Shown here: piece after piece, positions 24,528 to 35,200 of the stretch
Numbering within the stretch: position 1 is the stretch's first letter
How the letters are laid out: the number at the start of each line of letters is the position of its first letter
From: Durusdinium trenchii
Lineage: Eukaryota > Sar > Dinophyceae > Suessiales > Symbiodiniaceae
Assembly (NCBI GenBank): GCA_963970005.1
Contig: CAXAMN010027417.1
Span: forward strand, 24,422 to 88,421
Direction: 5' to 3'
Length of the DNA: 64,000 bases
Translations under genes and position numbers: made by a program
The notes under the pieces: generated by a model
Told to the model about the DNA's origin: nothing
Database searches by the model: none
Seen by the model: only the letters and a program-made list of their open reading frames with translations

Positions 24528-25428
24528 TAGGTTGGAGGCCAGCGCTATTAGGTTGGAGGCCATTGCTCTTAGGTTGAAGGTCATCACTAATAGGTTGGAG
24601 GCCATCACTATTAGGTTGGAGGCCATCGCTATTAGGTTGAAGGCCATCACTATTACGTTGAAGGCCATCACTATTAGGTTGGAGGCAATCACTATTAGGT
24701 TGAAGGCCATCACAAAAAAAGTTGGAGGCCATCGCTATTAGGTTGGAGGCCATTGCTATTAGGTTGAGGGTCATCACTAATAGGTTGGAGGCCATCGCTA
24801 TTAGGCTGAAGGTCATCGCTATTTGGTTTGAGGCCATCGCTGTTAGGTCGGAGGGTCATCGCTAATTGGTTGGAGGCCAGCGCTATTAGGTTGGAGGCCA
24901 TCGCTATATATTAGGTTGAAGGTCATTGCTAATAGCTTGGAGGCCATGGCTATTAGGTTGGAGGCCATCGCCATTAGGCTGCAGGGCATCGCTATGAGGT
25001 TGGAAGCCATTGCTATTAGATTGGAAGTCATCGCTAGCTAAAAGGCTGAAGGCCATCCCTATTGGGTTGGCGGCCATTGCTATTGGGTTGGAGGCCATCG
25101 CTACTAGGGTGGAGGTCATCGCTATTAGGTTGGAGGCCATCGCTATTAGGCTGGAGGCCATCGCTATCAGGTTGGAGTCCATCGCTTTTAGGTTGGAAGT
25201 AATCGCAACAAGGTTGAAGGCAATCGCTATTACAGGTTGGAGGCCATCACTATTAGGTTGGAAGTCATCGCTATAAGGTTGAAGGCCATCGCTATTAGGT
25301 TGGAGGCCATCGCTACTAGGTTGGAGGCCATAGCTAGTAGGTTGGAGGCCCGTGCTCTTAGGTTGGAGGCCACTGCTAGTAGGTTGGACGCCATCGCTCT
25401 TAGGTTGGAGGCCGCTGCTAGGGGTTGC
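24528..25428 (+). repeat. 21-bp minisatellite array, left of the LINE
   Basis: About 40 tandem units of a 21-bp repeat containing GGTTGGAGGCCATCGCTA, with frequent point changes (GGAGG/GAAGG, CCATC/TCATC, CTATT/CTACT). Because 21 is a multiple of three, the frame is kept and both strands stay open: RLEAIAI heptads on + and SNLIAMA heptads on -. The many ORFs reported there (for example 24904-25518 -, 204 aa) are products of the repeat. The array stops just upstream of the LINE and resumes in the same orientation downstream of it. Confidence 0.95.
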
Positions 25429-28400
25429 ACGAGTGACTATCTGTTGCTCACTGCTTAGGGGTTTGCACGTCACCAGTGCATAGGTGTCTTTCGAAGCAAA
25501 GCCATCAGTCCATGTCACTGGTCAATTCAGGGGTGCAGTCAGCTCGCGGTGGCAAGATCCGCGAACAGATCCGACATAGAGATCTCTACTGCCAAAACAT
25601 CTATGCCTTCCTGCGCATCCGGCGCCAGACCATCCAAAGTCGCGGCAAAAGTTCGTTGCGATGCTTCGTAGTGTTTGTTCACACTGTTTTTAGATATGGG
25701 GAAGCCAGACACCCGGGGCCCCCTGTTTCCAATTTGGGTAATAAAATTCCGGGCTTTCTCATTGGTCTGATAAATCCAACCGGCTTGCTGCACAAGGCAG
25801 AAATCATTAATTCGCTTCCCCAAGGGACGCAAGGTACCATATGGCTCGTATCCGAAACACACCTCACACCAGACGGGGGTACACAATTTCGTCGAGCACT
25901 CCAATGTACTCGTAGTCCATACAAGCTCCTCCACGGGGAGTATGTTCCTCCCAAGTCCACCACTCAATCCTATCTTTCAGTTCGAGGGAAGGAAAGGGGG
26001 GTAGGTTTTCTTGCGAGCACACCTGGCCGCCACCTCATGCATTCGTGGCCGCCAGAGATCGTCCAACAACAACGGTGCCATGTGGCAGGTTTTCAGTTTG
26101 GACAACAGTGGATTCAGGGAGGGGTGTTTTACGGCAATGCCTTTCAGAGCACCGGCCTCCAAACCAGAGAGCAGAACAATGCCCTCCTCTCGCATGTCGT
26201 CGATCGCATTCACTGCGGAGCCAAAGGGCCCAGGTTTATTGGTGGGGACTTCAATCATTTCATTGATGAACTTCCCAATGCCCAAACACTGCTGAGTCAA
26301 GGTTGGGAAGAGGTTCAACACCTTGCATACCGCAAATTCGGTCAGCATATTGAGCCGACCATTCAAAACAAGCACACCAAAGACCTGTTGTTCTTAAGTC
26401 CTGAACTGTGCCCACTGGTGACCGAAGTGCATGTGGAGTCAGATTGGGTTGCAAGCCACTCTGTTGTCTATGCGGTTCTCCACGATCATGCCCCCACACT
26501 TCGGGTCCCAATCTGGAAACAACCACGTCCAATAGACTGGTCCCAACTCATGCCAACTGGAGCACATCCCCTCGACCCGGTACAGATGGAGCCAGCAGAG
26601 TCAGATCTCCCATCCTCCCACTCCACGAATGCTGATGCTAAGTATCGAGCTGTTTGGAGATCCTTTGAATCACAGATGGTCACCCAGGCCCGCAACCAGG
26701 GACAAAACCTCCATGGGTCTCAAACCGGTCGTGGAGCAACCTTGACACGTTCTTGGATCACTGAACGCTTTGTCCCGCTGCGGCCATCACGACCAGGCAG
26801 TTTCACTCCGACATTTCATGGTCAAAACAACCTCCACACACATTGGGTCAAACAGCTCAGACGACTCCAAACACTGGCACAGATGCATCACTCAGGTCAC
26901 GTCCCCAATGGTCACTGGATTGAACGTAAGTTGGGCCAATGGCGTGCAATCCGTAGAGCCACAGGCTTCCGGCCGACTTTTGAGCAATGGTGGAGCCAGA
27001 AAGCCAAACACATTCCAGGTTTGCCTGATAGTTTGCCATGTGTGCCCCCTGACGGGGACCTCGCGGGCCTATTGGCTCTGGACTTCCATAAGGACCTAGC
27101 CCACCTTGAACAACTTCTGTGGAAAACGCGCGCCCAGAAAGCCAAACAGGACCGACTGGACAACCCGCATCGCATTTTTCGTGACCTTGCGGCCGCACGG
27201 CCTGAACCGGTCCAGTCCTTGCTTGCACACACAATTGCCACCATCACTTCGATTGATTTAGAGGATAATGCCGTAGTTCTTGATACTGCAAATGCATTCG
27301 AGCACGATCAGCCCATCGAACATGATGGAAAGCCTCTGTCAGTCATTCACTACGACACCGACAAGTTGTGGCTCCAGCACATGCCACCCCTCCAAGAGGG
27401 CGACAGCATTGCGCAGTCAAGCCCAGTCACCGATCTTGAAGAAATCTATGCCGCATTCCAAAAGGAATGGATGGCCAGATGGGATCGACACCGGAACACC
27501 CCTGACACCAAATGGGAGCCCATTGTTGATTTCGTGCAACATGTGTTTCCTGATCCGCCACAGATGCAATACACCCCAATCACATTTGACACTTGGCAAG
27601 ATGCCGTCCGGAAAAAGAAAGCCTGCGCCGCCATCGGTCCAGATGGAGTGTCCAAGCAGGATTTGCCTGCATTGCCTCGTAGCCATGTAGAGCCGATCCT
27701 TGCCACTTTGCAAGCAGTTGAGACAGGCACATCCGCCTGGCCGGCTCAAGTCGTCACAGGTCATGTCCATGCATTAGAGAAGATCCCAGGTGCATGGAGG
27801 GCAAGCCAATATCGCCCGCTCACGGTTTTTTCGATAGTTTACCGAACATGGTCATCCATTCGTGCACGGGAAACCCTCGCATTCCTGGGGAAGTACGTTC
27901 CTGATCTAATCACAGGCAATGTCCCGGGTAAGTCATGCACCGATTTGTGGCTGAGCGTACAAGTTCATCTTGAAGAAGCCCACCTTGATAGTGTGCCATT
28001 AGCCGGAGTTGTCGCCGATTTAGTCAAGGCGTTTAATTTACTGCCAAGAATTCCCCTGCTTGCGATAGGCCTCCATCTCGGATTACCAAAGCCGATCATC
28101 CGGGCCTGGAATGCGGCGCTCGGACAGATGACACGAGCCTTTAGCGTCCGCGGCACCATAGGCCCCCAGCTGTCCTCCACCACGGGGTTTGCAGAAGGGT
28201 GTGGACTCAGCTGCACAGCAATGCTGTTGTGTAACATCACCCTCACAAGGTGGCTCCGCATTCGCCACCCATCGGTAAGGCTTTGGTCATATGTTGACAA
28301 CCTTGAGCTCACGGCACCAGACATTAGCACCGCCGAACAAGGCTTGAGCCTGATGACAACTTTCTGTGAGCTGCTTGACCTCCAAATTGACCAAGCTAAG

Positions 28401-29857
28401 ACCTACTTTTGGTCTACCGACGCAGTTGATCGTGCTGCTGCCCGTGATCAAGCACTCCCCTTGCTTTCGTCCACTAGAGATCTGGGGGCACATATGGAGT
28501 ATGGCAAACGCACCACCAACCATGTTTTATGTAAAAGGATAGCTGCCATGCCCCCCGTGTGGCTTGCGCTAGCACGTTCTCCGGCGCCATACAGGCAAAA
28601 AGTCAATGCACTCAAAATCAAGGGATGGCCGCAAGCCCTGAGCGGCTGCACGGCCGCAAGCTTGGGAGAGGTTCACTTCAGATCGCTCCGAACCGGTGCA
28701 TGCCGTGGTCTGAAGGTGCATGCACCCGGTATTAGTCCTATGGTGCACCTGTCCCTTGTCGAACATCCCCTGACAGATCCGGAGTGCCATGCCCTGCTGC
28801 AGACGGTTCACACCTTCCGCCGACATGCAGATCTCGAGAAAGTGTGTTCGTTAATTGATAACATCCTGAATAACTGGAGGGAAATGCTCCATCGCCCAGG
28901 CCCCTGCCATGTACTTCTCGAGCCCTCAGTGCCCCTGACAACTGTCAGCCTCCGCGCAAAGATGCGGACCTGTGGGACCCCCCTGCTAGCGTTAGCTCGT
29001 TCACTGCCTGCTGGATGTGTTCAAGTACACAAAATTGCCAGCCATCAGAAACTTGAAGGGGCCGATCCGGTCGAAATCTGGGCATTCACAGGGAATAGTC
29101 ATGCAGATTTCTGTGCACAGATGAGCGTGAGATACCCCCATCAAGTGTTTCTGCTCTGGCAAAAAGCGGTTGCGGCCATTGGTGCCTCCCGCGCCCTGCG
29201 TGACAAAATTCATGACACCATCCTCCAAGTCAGTGCAGCAGCAGTGCTTAAGGAAGCCCGCATGGTGCCCATTGATGTGCCCACTGAACAGTATCCTCTG
29301 CCGCTCACTGAGGCGACCATTGGCCCGCTACCGGCATATCCGCAACTGGCAACTTCGAAGTTGGTAGGCACCGCATGGTCGGCCCTTTCCGAATGGTCCC
29401 GCACCCTGATAGATCCTGATGCAGAAATCCGGTTTTTGCCGTGGCTGTATCTCTACATAGATTTCGCGCTCCGTACCAACTTAGGAGGTGCCAAACCCTC
29501 CAATCAATATAAGAAGTGGAGCTGGATGGACCGCCATGAAGCCAACGGTCATGCGTTGGTACTTCGAGTAAAGTGGTTTCGTCTACTGCTGTTGAGGATT
29601 CACAAATTGGAATCTATCCCGCTGTCCTCATGCTATGCACGGCCCTCCTCGAAAGTCACGACTTTCTGGGCCCACTGCATTTGTATCCGAGCTGATGCAT
29701 CCAGATTCCAAGCTCTCGAAAAGTTCCTCCTCCAATTTCGCCCCGCCTTCGTTCGAGGCCTTGACATCGAGGACATTGTGCTGTAACATGCAGCCGCTCA
29801 CGTTTCTGGTCACCCCCGCCACAAGCTGCGGTGCCAGTATCTTGCGGAAAAGCGGAA
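25429..29857 (+). mobile_element. Non-LTR retrotransposon (LINE) inside a 21-bp array
   Basis: The roughly 4.4-kb segment between the two arrays holds one long intact ORF (25512-29786), a short leader (about 80 nt) and a short 3' tail (about 70 nt). No LTRs are visible, and no poly(A) or simple-repeat tail is obvious. The array units on both sides run in the same direction, as expected if the element landed in one array and split it. A separate ORF1 upstream is not seen; the element may be of a single-ORF type or 5'-truncated. Confidence 0.8.
25512..29786 (+). CDS. LINE ORF: endonuclease, reverse transcriptase, RNase H-like tail
   Basis: The polyprotein for target-primed reverse transcription is 1,424 aa from the ATG at 25512; the same frame extends 12 codons upstream without an ATG. 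An RYGEARHPGPP motif lies at residues 61-71. An exonuclease-endonuclease-phosphatase domain spans about residues 80-330, with the GDFN motif at 244-247 and the terminal Ser-His at 315-316. The reverse transcriptase spans about 700-960: fingers QYRPLTVFSIVYRTW, motif A VVADLVKAFN (Asp 836), a motif B region with GFAEGCGLSC, and motif C SYVDNLEL (927-930, Y-V-D-N). Around 1168-1210, VHKIASHQ followed by GNSHADFCAQ resembles the end of an RNase H domain. No stop or frameshift interrupts the ORF, so it is recent or still active. YVDN replaces the usual YxDD, so the second Asp is Asn. Confidence 0.95.
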   Translation: MSLVNSGVQSARGGKIREQIRHRDLYCQNIYAFLRIRRQTIQSRGKSSLRCFVVFVHTVFRYGEARHPGPPVSNLGNKIPGFLIGLINPTGLLHKAEIINSLPQGTQGTIWLVSETHLTPDGGTQFRRALQCTRSPYKLLHGEYVPPKSTTQSYLSVRGKERGVGFLASTPGRHLMHSWPPEIVQQQRCHVAGFQFGQQWIQGGVFYGNAFQSTGLQTREQNNALLSHVVDRIHCGAKGPRFIGGDFNHFIDELPNAQTLLSQGWEEVQHLAYRKFGQHIEPTIQNKHTKDLLFLSPELCPLVTEVHVESDWVASHSVVYAVLHDHAPTLRVPIWKQPRPIDWSQLMPTGAHPLDPVQMEPAESDLPSSHSTNADAKYRAVWRSFESQMVTQARNQGQNLHGSQTGRGATLTRSWITERFVPLRPSRPGSFTPTFHGQNNLHTHWVKQLRRLQTLAQMHHSGHVPNGHWIERKLGQWRAIRRATGFRPTFEQWWSQKAKHIPGLPDSLPCVPPDGDLAGLLALDFHKDLAHLEQLLWKTRAQKAKQDRLDNPHRIFRDLAAARPEPVQSLLAHTIATITSIDLEDNAVVLDTANAFEHDQPIEHDGKPLSVIHYDTDKLWLQHMPPLQEGDSIAQSSPVTDLEEIYAAFQKEWMARWDRHRNTPDTKWEPIVDFVQHVFPDPPQMQYTPITFDTWQDAVRKKKACAAIGPDGVSKQDLPALPRSHVEPILATLQAVETGTSAWPAQVVTGHVHALEKIPGAWRASQYRPLTVFSIVYRTWSSIRARETLAFLGKYVPDLITGNVPGKSCTDLWLSVQVHLEEAHLDSVPLAGVVADLVKAFNLLPRIPLLAIGLHLGLPKPIIRAWNAALGQMTRAFSVRGTIGPQLSSTTGFAEGCGLSCTAMLLCNITLTRWLRIRHPSVRLWSYVDNLELTAPDISTAEQGLSLMTTFCELLDLQIDQAKTYFWSTDAVDRAAARDQALPLLSSTRDLGAHMEYGKRTTNHVLCKRIAAMPPVWLALARSPAPYRQKVNALKIKGWPQALSGCTAASLGEVHFRSLRTGACRGLKVHAPGISPMVHLSLVEHPLTDPECHALLQTVHTFRRHADLEKVCSLIDNILNNWREMLHRPGPCHVLLEPSVPLTTVSLRAKMRTCGTPLLALARSLPAGCVQVHKIASHQKLEGADPVEIWAFTGNSHADFCAQMSVRYPHQVFLLWQKAVAAIGASRALRDKIHDTILQVSAAAVLKEARMVPIDVPTEQYPLPLTEATIGPLPAYPQLATSKLVGTAWSALSEWSRTLIDPDAEIRFLPWLYLYIDFALRTNLGGAKPSNQYKKWSWMDRHEANGHALVLRVKWFRLLLLRIHKLESIPLSSCYARPSSKVTTFWAHCICIRADASRFQALEKFLLQFRPAFVRGLDIEDIVL

Positions 29858-30408
29858 AAGTGGAGGCCATCGCTATTAGGTTGGAAGCCATCGCTTTTAG
29901 GTTGGTAGTGGCCGCTATAAGGTTGAAGGCGATCGCTATGGCCATCGCTATTAGGTTGTAGGCCACCGCTATTACGTTGGAAGTCATCGCTTTATGGTTG
30001 GAGGCCATCGCTACTAGGTTGGAGGCCATCGCTATTAGGTGGTTGGAGGCCACCGCAATTAGGTTGGAATCATCGCTATAAGGTTGAATGCCATCGCTAT
30101 TGGGTTGGAGGTCATCGCCATTAGGCTGGAGGGCATTGCTTTTAGGTTGGAGGCGAGGCCATGGCTACTAGCTTGGAGGCCATTGCTATTAGATTTGAAG
30201 CCATCACTATAAGGTTGACGGCCATCGCTATTGGGCTGGAGGGCATTGCTATCAGGTTGGAGGCCATCGCTGTTGGGTTGGAAGTCATCGCCATAAGGTT
30301 CGCTATTAGGTTGGAAGTCATCGCTATTAGGTTGACGGCCATCGCTATTGGGTTGGAGGCCATCGCTATTAGGCTGGAGGGCATTGCTATTAGGTTGCTT
30401 CTAGATTG
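29858..30408 (+). repeat. 21-bp minisatellite array, right of the LINE
   Basis: About 25 units of the same 21-bp family in the same orientation as the left array, with a few units partly deleted (about 29940 and 30300). Internal higher-order repetition is visible: a block around 30120-30250 resembles 30310-30400. Confidence 0.95.
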
Positions 30409-30542
30409 TTAGAGACTGACACTTGTCGCTGAACAGCTGTGGAGTCGACGGGCATTGGAAGATCGTCATATCCCGCAGGAGGGGCCTGCACCGGCTCAGC
30501 AGTCAGGAGGCGCAGGGTATCGCAGGGTGCTCTATTCTTCCT

Positions 30543-30690
30543 TAACTCCTTAGCGTCCTTGTTCCTAGTAGTAAGGCCAGGAGCCCCTAGTAGCGTCCTT
30601 GTTCCTAGTAGTAAGGCCAGGAGCCCCTCGTAGCGATCCCAGGAGGCCCTAGTAGCGATGCCAGGAGCCCCTAGTAGCTTCTTGTTCATA
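30543..30690 (-). repeat. CTAG-rich interspersed repeat, reverse orientation
   Basis: Two tandem copies of a module of about 59 bp (GCGTCCTTGTTCCTAGTAG, AAGGCCAGGAGCCCC) followed by GCGATGCCAGGAGCCCCTAG and TAGCTTCTTGTTC. It is the reverse complement of the copies at 13-24 kb. Confidence 0.8.
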
Positions 30691-32234
30691 GATGTTCATA
30701 GTAGCTCACTTGAATCCTCATGAGTCCATTCATCATTTGTTGGTCCTGTTTGCTGGCTTGTTGCAGCCACGGCATTGACATGTGGCACATCATGTGTCCC
30801 CTCACTATATACAGCTCGATCCCATGGTGCTTTTCACGTGCTTCTCTAGGCCGATGGATCTGGATGTTCATACTTCCGGTGCCTCTTCTTGCATTTGCCC
30901 TTGGCCTGTGGCAACCTGCTTGGCAGCGTTCGGAAGGGGCAGCCCAAGAAGGCAGATATGCCGCGATGTCGAGGGAGTTCTCGTTTGGAACCTTGGTCTG
31001 ATGGACTAAAGATGGAATGAAGAACATACCCCGCCCTTGATTGCCAAATTGTTCGGTTGGCCGGTTGGTGTAGAATAGTGAATCACCAAACTGGAGTGCA
31101 AGAATGCTGATTAAAAAGTAAAGTAAAGTGAAGAGGAATATCCGCTCAATGATCCTGTTGTTTGGGTCTTAAGATGGGAGGAATACTGCAACCGAATTTG
31201 TCCAGGCCAGGCTTCCACACTGACTTCTGAATGGACAGATGCGCCCAGCCAGCCTGGAGCCTAAACTGTCCTAGACAACCTAACAGTTTTGAGTTGTCGG
31301 CACCCATCAAGTGTAAACACATGTACTTATACAAACACACTGATGGCTTTGTGGTCAATAGCCAGTACCAAACCACTGCAGTGCCCCTTCCAGGGGTCAA
31401 AGTCAAAGTTGCTGTGTGAGCGGCTCGTGTCCCCAATATTGACAAACGCATCAAATTGCAGCCCAACCAACCTACTTTATGACACCGCCTGTCGCTGTAT
31501 AGAAACAGATCTTGATGTCAAAAATGCTCCGGATCAGGGTGTCAAGCCAAGGAGTCTCAGGAGTGTACGCATCAGAGATAGGATGTATGAAGATGTATGT
31601 GGTGGTGGTACGGCTCCAAAATTGACGCCACTGCAAGCCCACGAAATTCATCAAGACTCGTCCATTTCGTGTTGTCATGACTCTTATCTTATATGTTATC
31701 AAACACCAGTGCGTTGTTTGGGGCGTCGTGCTTCTCCCAGCAGGGCTGTTTGCTTCTCATCTAAGTTCCTCAAAAAATGGAAGGCGACGTCTCGATGGCA
31801 CGTTGTGCTGCAATTACGAAGGTTTTCGGATTGGCATGATCGATCGCAAAGAACTCATTTATTCGACATCTGTCAGCCAACAGGCCAACACAGGCACATG
31901 TGCATGCCCTGCCGAGGTTTTCGCGGGCCTTGTCACAGTTGCCTGCAAGATCAGAGGCTGAGTGGGAGGCAAGGCCCATGTGGCTTTCCAAGAGAGCCAT
32001 GCATAACATAAACATAATAAACAGCCGCAGGTTGTGTCAGAGTTCCCGCGCATCTTCGTGCAAGCCTCAGACGGAAGCACATATCGACGTTGAAGAACGA
32101 ATCCGATGCAGCGACTTGGTACCAAAAAGGCACCAGTGCCACAATGGCATCAAAGTCTGTGTCCATTCGCCCAGAAACAAAAAATGTGTACACCGGGCCC
32201 AGGGCTCCATCCCATTCGAGTTGTGATGCCTCAG
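30691..32234. other. Region upstream of the first recognised dioxygenase exon
   Basis: No exon recognised. The long ORF at 31289-32011 (240 aa) has no motif I know and is Cys/Arg/Ser-rich in a way typical of chance ORFs. The 5' exons of the dioxygenase gene may lie here unseen. Confidence 0.35.
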
Positions 32235-35200
32235 GTGCGAGATGACTTCTTGAGTTTTGAGGAGTGCAACTTCTTGAAGGAACAGGCAGCGAACCGCTTC
32301 TGCCCACAATGCGAGCAAGATTGGATCATTCCCGTGGTCAGTCATGTAGTTGGCCCATGGCTGATATCGCTCCGTGTGGTTTCAATCCTCATCAGCACCA
32401 ACCCCCTGCGGGATGGGTGGGGGAATAATAACGTTTGTTTTCGATCCGTTTTCGATATCGGTCCAAGTTTTACGTTGAACCATAGGTTAAGGAGTTGAGT
32501 TTAGCGCGAAGGAGACATGAACAGTGGCAGTGGAGGCAATGCCTTGGGCCTGTGAATCCACAAGAGTTGCTGCAATACTGATCGTCCTGCAGAAGTGAAA
32601 CTTGCTTGAAACTCGGCGGGGCGGATTTGTCCTTGACCATCAAGTGCTGTAGTTCGGTAGGAAGGAGAGACTACCAACCTATTGCTTGAGACATAATTTG
32701 TCAAGATCTACTTGGCCAGAAACTTAGGTTTGCGGATATACATGTTACTGGATGTCTTCAATGCAAGTTGAGAGTACTTCCCGGGTTTTCCAAACCACGT
32801 TTCCTGACATAAAACGCAGTGGCCAGGAGGTTCCACATCCTAACACCAATGGAAATATATAATTGTGAATAAAATCAGGGCTCCCATGAAATCTGTGCCT
32901 GGCACTGTCAAAGACAATGGAAAACAAACATGTTGACAATGCCACCTTCGATTTGACACACGGCATAATAATAATATCCGCCGTGGACCTAGTTGCCCAC
33001 TCAAGAACCCAGCTTAACTGGCCCCGCTGCAATGTCAAGGCGGAAATCGATCGCAAACGGTGCATAACGGCGCATTTCGGTATCCTCAGGTGGTTCACGA
33101 CGATGACAAGAATGTAGACATGTGCTTTGCACTGCTTGCAACTTCCAAACCCATCCCAGGGCAGATTTGCGCACGCAAGCGTGACTACGGAAAGTACAAT
33201 ATGTACAGTTGAGACGGAAATGTACAAGCATTTGGTTTCCTGCGCAAACGGATTCGGGGGAAACAGTTGCACTTGTAGGATCTGGAAAGATGAGGGGACA
33301 TCGTGCCCTCTTCGAATGCAACTCCGACTGTCGTTTGGCAATGCTGTCGATAACCGTCGGCGCAAAGTAAGTCGAGTGCTTGAGTGGGCATCGTCTCGCT
33401 CAAGCTGGCAAGATTCCCAACACTCTTCGGCGCAACATTTTGCTAGCGTGTCGGCCTCAGAGTGTCCACGGGTCCAGTAATCCGGCTGCTGCAAATCACC
33501 AACACGGTAGTGGGCCGTTATTTTGACCATTTCAACTCGGCTGGACCGGTCATGAACATGATTGCGGACCAGCGACAACATTTTGACAGTCGGAAGCGAT
33601 CACTACATCTCCGGCTGTAACCAGTAGGGCCAACAAAGCTGCGTAGAGTTTTGATGAGTTTTGCACGTTGGGAAGTTTGGTCAACACCAGGCAGGAGAGT
33701 AGCAAAAGTAAATTGGGCAGGTATGTATACCGCACCTGTGGGAGGAACAACTACTACCATCCGTGAAGGATTGACTAGGGATCTTGATTCAATATAGTTC
33801 AATCAGTGGTGATAGGGGTGATGGTAACTGCGCAACAACGCTCTCATGGTCAAGGGGGCGACGCCGACAGCAGCAACGACAAGGTTCACGTCGATCGTCA
33901 GCCAAGGGTTGAAATTGTCAAAGCCCGGCCATGACGAGCCCCGGTGGCCATGGTCATCAATCCGAACAAGACTGTTGCGCAACGGCTGTCTAGCTACATG
34001 TGTGTGCCCAATTTTTCCGAATGGTAAACCATCAAAGTATATCAAAGTAGTACTTGGTAGCAGCTGTTTTCTGCACGAGGCGCGCGTATTTGTATATATG
34101 ATGTGAATCGTGATGTGAATTAGTAACTGAAATTAGCGTCGCGCGCCAAATTCTCAAGTTCAGTTTGCTGCCAGTGGATCTCTGCCATCATGCACATAAA
34201 CCTTTTACCCAAGGTGGTCAGGTCATGTACCAATACTGTACAGTTTTGGCCAAGATGGTTGTGAACTGACTTTAGGCTTTAGCATCCCTCAGCCTTTGTG
34301 CAAGATGTTCAGGGCCAAGGTTTATTTCCAGGCATCCTGCACTGCAATCTGACACGTGAACATACCGGCCAAGCTTTCAGTTGTTGTTGAACGAGGGAGT
34401 TGCGCCAGAACCCATCAGGTGGCTGGCCGCTTGCAGCCGGCCAAAGTCGTGGAGAGAGAAGAGAACAAGTATGACCAACAGGTGGAACCCAGAGGAGCAA
34501 TGGGTGCTTGAATTGGCTTGTAAGTTGAGCAGTGCTGAATTCGTGTCGAAGTTGGCAATTCTGAGTTTGAATTCAATTCTTGGTTTAGCGAATGTTGTGA
34601 TTGCGTTCTGGTGTCAATCTTCAAATGCTTGCAGCCAGGTCAATGTCCGAAACAATCAGCAAATTTGGCTTGGCTATGCAGAGGAGAGAGATACTCCTGT
34701 CAGATCCTGAGAGAATTCGACATGTGTCCGCTTGCGCATCAAAGCACTGAGTCCTCCAGGTGATCTCCCACATCCTCAAGCGGATGCATCGAGCAGCCCG
34801 CATTCCTGATGATGATGCCGAGGCCCTACAGATAGGCTGGATGGGACAGTACTGATTTCAGCGCCATTGATTTAGGGCAATTTGAACCCATTTGAATCCT
34901 AATTAATCATCCCAATGTGGCTGAACTTCGCTGCTGGACTTTGCCATGGTGGCTGCCGATTGGCATGTGCATTCAACACCTGCCAACTCAACACACATGC
35001 AGCTCGGGCACGGATGACACGCATTGGCACGGTGGACACAAGCTGGCCAAGCACCTGCTCCTGCAAGCAAGTCTAGGATTCCAACGAAGCATTCCAGCGG
35101 ACTTTCGGTTTGGTGTTCAGTGAGATGTTGTGCAACGTACTTGCTTTCACATCTTTCAATTATATAACTGCACATTGTCTAGCGAGACTGTTTGCGGCAA

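Noticed and set aside
24528..25428. Possible CRISPR array
   Set aside because: Units are head-to-tail with no unique spacers, and the host is a eukaryote.
25476..25511. Upstream extension of the LINE ORF to 25476
   Set aside because: The frame is open, but position 25476 is GTG. The first ATG is at 25512, which suits a eukaryotic element better.
24499..25518. Several long ORFs (up to 204 aa) on both strands in the 21-bp array
   Set aside because: The frame stays open only because the repeat unit is seven codons long. Both strands are equally open and there is no sign of coding selection.
31289..32011. 240-aa + strand ORF upstream of the dioxygenase
   Set aside because: No recognisable motif; rich in Cys, Arg and Ser, with overlapping ORFs on the other strand. 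Most likely chance.
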